Positions 14,531 through 17,801 of a stretch of 17,801 bases of DNA are shown one piece after another. The stretch is from NCBI GenBank assembly GCA_043820045.1, contig JBDREF010000176.1:1-17801 (forward strand), given 5' to 3'. The DNA comes from JBDREF01 sp043820045. Lineage in GTDB: Bacteria; Planctomycetota; Phycisphaerae; Sedimentisphaerales; Anaerobacaceae. Each line of letters opens with the position of its first letter. The stretch's first letter is position 1. The notes beneath the pieces are model-generated. The model was not told the DNA's origin. It made no database searches and saw nothing but the letters and a program-made list of their open reading frames with translations. The translations under genes were made by a program, and so were the position numbers.

Positions 14531-15724
14531 TCAATTGGCCGCCCTTGAGGACTCAAGGGCGCGTTTATACAGCAGAACCAACGTTCCGAACTCAGTCTTA
14601 TGATGGAAAGGTCTATTCAACTCCAGGACGGTTTTCTGCCCCGCGTCGTCCTGCTCGATCGTTGCCACAATAGCAGGGCGCAGCAGGCGCTCGGAGTTGT
14701 TTTTCCAGTCGGTCCTGATAATTGCCTCGTCCATGATCTCTTCAATTGCGAACGAGTAGTCGGCGTCTGCGAAAGGATAAAAGTCTCCAAGTACGGCGTT
14801 TTCCACCTGCTTCTTCCCTTTTTCGGCGAAAAGCAAGCGAGGCTTGAGTCCGCCGGCAGTGACGATAATATATCTGCCCTTCAGGTTGCGCAGGTCGAAC
14901 TCAGCGAACTTTATACGTAAAGGCAGGTTTGTTTGCTCATGCGGAGATGACGCAAATTTTGCCCAGAGCCATTGCTCGGAAGTGCTGGACCCGTCTGAAA
15001 CCGCCACCCTTACAGCCGGATTAATAGGCTTGTCCGACTGACTGGTTACCTTCTTTGTCTCCGTATCGACGGAATAGTGCGGCACGTACTCCAGTACAGT
15101 CAGCTTGTATTTCGATTGAGGAATGGCTGCAGTTTCTGCGACCCTGGCCACGCATTCGAACGGCGAATCACTGTTTTCGGACCACACTGACAGAATACCA
15201 ACTGCTTTGTCGCGGGTAAGTTCTCGAATGAGTTTCGCCGCCTTCTTGGGATCGTGGAGCTTTCTTATCGCAACGCCTCCGACACTTGAAGACATTGACT
15301 GTCTGGACAAATCAGCCGAATTGAGCCATATCGTCTGCTGCTCCAGATCCTTGCCTTTGACGATGAGTTTTGCGACCGTTCCCGCACCGGGCTGCTTTAC
15401 CGCGGTAGTCTCCCACCCCAGGTCCGGGACATAATCTTCGAGCCTGACACTGATAGGCGTTCCCATTACTGGCAGGATGTTGTCGAATTTGTGCGGTTTA
15501 CTCTCGTCCGGTACGGTTACCGGAAAACGCAGGCCTTCCCCCTCCATGCCCATTTTGACCACAAGCTCCCACGGGCCTCCGAGAAAAGAGTGGTGCGGTC
15601 CGGCGGACATTGCCCGGGCCCGCCCGGTCCAGAACCAGCCTGTCAACATCGTAGCCACAGCAATTGTCACGATGCCGATACCGGCAGCTCTTGAAGACCC
15701 TTTATGTCTCGGAGCAGTTTTCAC
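14531..15724 (-). CDS. Secreted protein of unknown function, possible ResB-like periplasmic domain
   Basis: 397 residues. An N-terminal hydrophobic stretch ends in GRARA-MSAG, a likely signal cleavage near residue 38. The rest is soluble and mixed alpha/beta. The segment PISVRLEDYVPDLGWETTAV at about 90-110, followed by a Gly/Lys-rich strand and QQTIWLN, recalls the extracytoplasmic part of ResB (cytochrome c synthesis system II). However, the usual ResB membrane helices are absent, so this is only a weak resemblance. No CXXCH is present and only one cysteine (FECVARV). The start is GTG, with AGAGG overlapping the stop of the NapC/NirT-type gene 9 bp upstream, so the two are tightly coupled. 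It may assist heme attachment or dock with the upstream cytochrome. Confidence 0.85.
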   Translation of the reverse strand: MKTAPRHKGSSRAAGIGIVTIAVATMLTGWFWTGRARAMSAGPHHSFLGGPWELVVKMGMEGEGLRFPVTVPDESKPHKFDNILPVMGTPISVRLEDYVPDLGWETTAVKQPGAGTVAKLIVKGKDLEQQTIWLNSADLSRQSMSSSVGGVAIRKLHDPKKAAKLIRELTRDKAVGILSVWSENSDSPFECVARVAETAAIPQSKYKLTVLEYVPHYSVDTETKKVTSQSDKPINPAVRVAVSDGSSTSEQWLWAKFASSPHEQTNLPLRIKFAEFDLRNLKGRYIIVTAGGLKPRLLFAEKGKKQVENAVLGDFYPFADADYSFAIEEIMDEAIIRTDWKNNSERLLRPAIVATIEQDDAGQKTVLELNRPFHHKTEFGTLVLLYKRALESSRAAN

Positions 15725-15733
15725 GATTGGCCT

Positions 15734-17098
15734 CTATTGCGCGTCATTTGCTATCTCATTCGCTCTCAGAAGCAATGCCTCTGTGTACTTGAAATTATGA
15801 ACGCCCCAGCTTCCGTCGGCTGCGACCGATTCCAGAATCAATCTGGCCTGCTGGACTTTGTCATAGAGCGTCCGTATCATTTGTTGGCGCGCCTGGCGTT
15901 CAGCTTTTACCTCGAGCTTGTCAACGTTCTGGCTCACCTGTTCATACAATGCCTTTATTTTTCCCTGCCAAAACGGTATATACTGTTCGCCTGTCCCTTT
16001 CTCATGGCAGTTGTCACATGCCCTGGGTACGGCTCTGGCAACGGTTCCGAAACTGTCCAAAACCCCGGTTTCTTTCTTTACAGGTTCGATGTGGCAGCCG
16101 GTGCACTCCACATGCGTCAAAAACATCGGGCCGAGAATACGCGTTGTCTGTTCGCCCTGCATGGGATGCTCTGTGGTGTAGATCGAACGCTGAGCCCCGT
16201 GTGTGTCACTGTGGCAGTTCTTGCAATCCATCATAACCGCCACGGACGAAGCCTGTGTTTTACCATGCGATGTTCTTCCGTGACACGCGAAGCATTCCAC
16301 CTTCTCGCCCTTCGAGTGAGCTTCATGCAGCTCCTCGCTGTTGGCGTGCTCATCTGTGCTGAAGCTGTGGCAATTCAGACATGCACCGTCAGTTACCTGG
16401 GCCGGTTTTTCGACTTCCTTCTTGTGGCAGGAGTCCTCGCAGCTCGCCTTGTAGGCGACAAACTCGGCGTGGTTAATAGTCACCAGCCCGCGTTCGATGA
16501 CTTTATCCGGTACGCCGTGGCAATCCTGGCAACTGGTCTTGGCCACTCTGCTGCCGCTTTCGTTACTCTTGAGGAAATGACATGTAAAGCACACTTCAGT
16601 GTTCACACTGAAATGTCGCTCTCCTTCAAAATGACTGTGACAGGTGCCGCATGAGATTCTTATCCCGTCGACGACTTTGTCGATGTGCTTCTGGTGCGTG
16701 AACTTTATGTCGCCGTAGTCGATATTCTTTGAAACAAGTTCTTCTGTACTGTGGCACTCCGACCTCAGGCAGGAGGCATCTTTGACCGTTGCATTTGGCT
16801 TTGTACCGATTCTGCCGACCGCGCAATCGACCGCCTGGGCCAGGCCGTTTATCTTGCCTTTTGCATAGCCGGCGAAGCCCGGCTGTAAATGGCAGTCGAG
16901 ACAGTTGACGTGGGCATGTTCGGAAACTCGCCAACTGTCATAATAGGTGTTCATAATGTGGCATGAATTACAGAAGCCCGGCTGTCCGGTAATAACGACT
17001 GCCCCGGCACTAAGAAGAGCTACCAGGACTATCAGCAGTAGTACTTTTACGGGCCAGCGCAACTGCCTCAACACTTTTATTACGGATGAGAATATCAT
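15734..17098 (-). CDS. NapC/NirT-type membrane-anchored 12-heme cytochrome c
   Basis: 454 residues. One membrane helix (about residues 17-38) is followed at once by CNSCHIM (43-49) and CLDCH (66-70), the start typical of the NapC/NirT/NrfH quinol dehydrogenase family. In all, ten CXXCH motifs (including CGTCH, CFTCH, CQDCH, CLNCH, CFACH, CKNCH, CTGCH, CDNCH), one CX4CH (CLRSECH) and one CX3CH (CEDSCH) give up to twelve hemes. NapC/NirT proteins usually carry four or five, so extra heme domains have been added. The last 80 residues are helical and heme-free and end in GVHNFKYTEALL, a motif seen in the helical tails of larger multiheme cytochromes. Likely role: take electrons from menaquinol and hand them to periplasmic cytochromes. 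It is the first gene of the cluster, with a structured leader upstream. Confidence 0.93.
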   Translation of the reverse strand: MIFSSVIKVLRQLRWPVKVLLLIVLVALLSAGAVVITGQPGFCNSCHIMNTYYDSWRVSEHAHVNCLDCHLQPGFAGYAKGKINGLAQAVDCAVGRIGTKPNATVKDASCLRSECHSTEELVSKNIDYGDIKFTHQKHIDKVVDGIRISCGTCHSHFEGERHFSVNTEVCFTCHFLKSNESGSRVAKTSCQDCHGVPDKVIERGLVTINHAEFVAYKASCEDSCHKKEVEKPAQVTDGACLNCHSFSTDEHANSEELHEAHSKGEKVECFACHGRTSHGKTQASSVAVMMDCKNCHSDTHGAQRSIYTTEHPMQGEQTTRILGPMFLTHVECTGCHIEPVKKETGVLDSFGTVARAVPRACDNCHEKGTGEQYIPFWQGKIKALYEQVSQNVDKLEVKAERQARQQMIRTLYDKVQQARLILESVAADGSWGVHNFKYTEALLLRANEIANDAQ

Positions 17099-17120
17099 AT
17101 TTTACTCTGTTTCTCAAAAC

Positions 17121-17147
17121 AGCAGGCGATGAGCAAGGTCGCCTGCT
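17121..17147 (-). terminator. Attenuator-like hairpin in the leader of the first gene
   Basis: AGCAGGCGA (17121-17129) and TCGCCTGCT (17139-17147) form a perfect 9-bp stem with a 9-base loop. On the minus strand it is followed by GTTTTGAG and lies 22 bp before the ATG at 17098. The shape fits a weak intrinsic terminator or attenuator that would control entry into the cluster. The U-run is only four bases, so a purely structural role is possible. Confidence 0.5.
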
Positions 17148-17159
17148 AAACCTGTTTCC

Positions 17160-17204
17160 TTCCGATGCCGTTGCCGTCGGGCAGCTTTGCCCGAAGGTTC
17201 GGAA
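17160..17204 (-). promoter_or_regulatory. Possible structured RNA leader, riboswitch candidate
   Basis: An outer stem TTCCGA/TCGGAA (17160-17165 with 17199-17204) encloses an inner 7-bp stem TCGGGCA/TGCCCGA (17177-17183 with 17188-17194). The enclosed minus-strand sequence reads CGGGCAAAGCTGCCCG. The element sits just upstream of the attenuator-like hairpin. A shared GCAAAGC string recalls GEMM (cyclic dinucleotide) riboswitches, but the rest of the GEMM consensus was not found, so no class is assigned. A competing local GGTTC-GGAACC palindrome could give an alternative fold. Confidence 0.3.
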
Positions 17205-17468
17205 CCATTAAGAGTATTGCTTACCTGGCGATGGAAACGCTCCAGCCCAAAGGCCTGCGTGCCCTCTGTATCCACACTAAGCAAAACCCATACAGCCAAA
17301 TCTTCATACCGCAAGCCATCGCCTGCACGCTAATTTCCGCCGTCCCAACCATGCCAACTCGCGGTCCGATGTGCATATCAGGTTGTACAACCAGCGCCGG
17401 CATCTCATCCAGCCCGCAACTGGCGTGCCCAGCCTGAGATCTTTGTTCCCGAAAAGACCATATTACCT
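17205..17468. other. Gene-free leader or spacer upstream of the cluster
   Basis: No gene is supported here. Minus frames of 66 and 102 residues span it but lack ribosome sites and family motifs. It lies between a candidate promoter (17469-17495) and the structured leader, so it may be part of a long 5' untranslated region of about 370 bp for the first cytochrome gene. Confidence 0.35.
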
Positions 17469-17495
17469 CTAATAGCTTCTTATCGCCATTGTCAA
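17469..17495 (-). promoter_or_regulatory. Candidate sigma-70-type promoter for the cluster
   Basis: On the minus strand TTGACA (17495-17490) is a perfect -35 hexamer. A TATTAG (17474-17469) lies 15 bp further on as a poor -10, and TAATAT occurs beyond it. It stands directly after the terminator of the kinase gene, the right place for a cluster promoter. The spacing is short and the -10 weak. Confidence 0.35.
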
Positions 17496-17499
17496 AGGC

Positions 17500-17527
17500 A
17501 AAAAAAACAGAAAAACCGGGGTTTTTC
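17500..17527 (-). terminator. Intrinsic terminator of the upstream kinase gene
   Basis: On the minus strand GAAAAAC-CCCG-GTTTTTC (17527-17510) forms a 7-bp stem with a 4-base loop, followed by TGTTTTTTTTGCC. The run of eight Ts makes a clear Rho-independent terminator. It lies about 157 bp after the kinase stop and separates that transcript from the cytochrome cluster. Confidence 0.7.
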
Positions 17528-17684
17528 ACACTGAATGGCCGGAATCATTCCCAGCCATGAGAGATTGATGGCATTGAATTCCCACAAGTGAGAGATGAGT
17601 TGGACAAGTAAGCAATCCGGATGTGAACTCGAAAGCACGGCAAATCCGCTTTGCATCCTCCGGCCGGAGTATAGACTTCTGTAC

Positions 17685-17801
17685 TCATGCCCTTCTTGGC
17701 AGTTTGAACGTGAATGTGGTTCCGTGGCCTTCCTCGCTCTCGACCTGTATTTCGCCGCCATGCCTTTCGACAATGTATTTGACTATCGACAGCCCAAGGC
17801 C
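17685..17801 (-). CDS. Sensor histidine kinase, C-terminal ATP-binding end (partial)
   Basis: The frame enters at the right edge of the window and ends at a TGA at 17685-17687, giving 38 residues. They begin GLGLSIVKYIVERHGGEI, the G2 box of the HATPase_c domain, and go on to SEEGHGTTFTFKLPRR, the usual last strand of two-component sensor kinases. Only the end of the catalytic domain is in view, so the signal sensed and the partner regulator are unknown. The gene reads in the same direction as the cytochrome cluster but is closed off by its own terminator. Control of the cluster by this kinase is possible but is not shown by the sequence. Confidence 0.9.
   Translation of the reverse strand, partial: GLGLSIVKYIVERHGGEIQVESEEGHGTTFTFKLPRRA

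Noticed and set aside
15704..16654. A 316-codon plus-strand open frame
   Set aside because: It is antisense to the 12-heme NapC/NirT-type gene, for the same reason, with no ribosome site or family motif.
17221..17529. A 102-codon minus-strand open frame upstream of the cluster
   Set aside because: It runs through the terminator and candidate promoter, has no ribosome site, and shows no recognisable motif.
1..17801. CRISPR arrays, tRNA or rRNA genes, insertion sequences
   Set aside because: No regularly spaced direct repeats, tRNA-like cloverleaf, rRNA signature or transposase was seen on either strand.

Overview
The window is a long one-directional gene cluster for a multiheme cytochrome electron-transfer system. 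Twelve genes on the minus strand run from about 17098 down to 499. Five of them encode c-type cytochromes carrying 43 CXXCH motifs, plus 2 CX4CH and 3 CX3CH candidate motifs, so up to 48 hemes by hand count. No tRNA, rRNA, CRISPR array or transposase is visible. The organism is a Gram-negative-type (diderm) bacterium, judged from the outer-membrane barrel and several lipoproteins. Family resemblances and the use of TTG/GTG starts fit an anaerobic planctomycete (Phycisphaerae-like) or a deltaproteobacterial-type lineage, but the sequence alone does not settle this.

Layout in transcription order (right to left): the C-terminus of a sensor histidine kinase (17801-17685) and its terminator (about 17500-17527); a structured leader (17099-17210); a membrane-anchored NapC/NirT-type 12-heme cytochrome; a secreted protein of unknown function; a 15-heme cytochrome; a thioredoxin-fold/TPR protein lacking the active-site cysteines; a gap of about 540 bp; a tetraheme cytochrome; a 370-nt leader-like gap with an extra stretch to 433 nt; an NHL-propeller lipoprotein with two C-terminal TPR-like modules; a pentaheme lipoprotein with the same TPR-like module; a 676-residue outer-membrane beta-barrel with a lipobox; a second NHL-propeller lipoprotein; a 12-heme cytochrome; a short, degenerate CcmF-like membrane protein; and a membrane-anchored beta-sandwich protein. 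A strong hairpin at 412-441 ends the cluster. The left 400 bp hold the tail of a plus-strand gene, a bidirectional terminator and a coding-like remnant.

Working model (inference): the NapC/NirT-type cytochrome takes electrons from the quinol pool in the inner membrane. The 15-heme and tetraheme cytochromes carry them through the periplasm. The barrel, with the 12-heme and/or pentaheme lipoprotein cytochromes, passes them through the outer membrane, with the NHL propellers and TPR modules as assembly scaffolds. The CcmF-like protein has lost the WWD motif and the three histidines within its aligned span that bind heme in true CcmF. The redoxin-like protein has lost its cysteines. Both look like non-catalytic relatives of cytochrome-maturation proteins kept for a dedicated role in this cluster. 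These two, the lipidated barrel and the NHL/TPR parts are what set the locus apart from textbook Mtr or Geobacter porin-cytochrome conduits.
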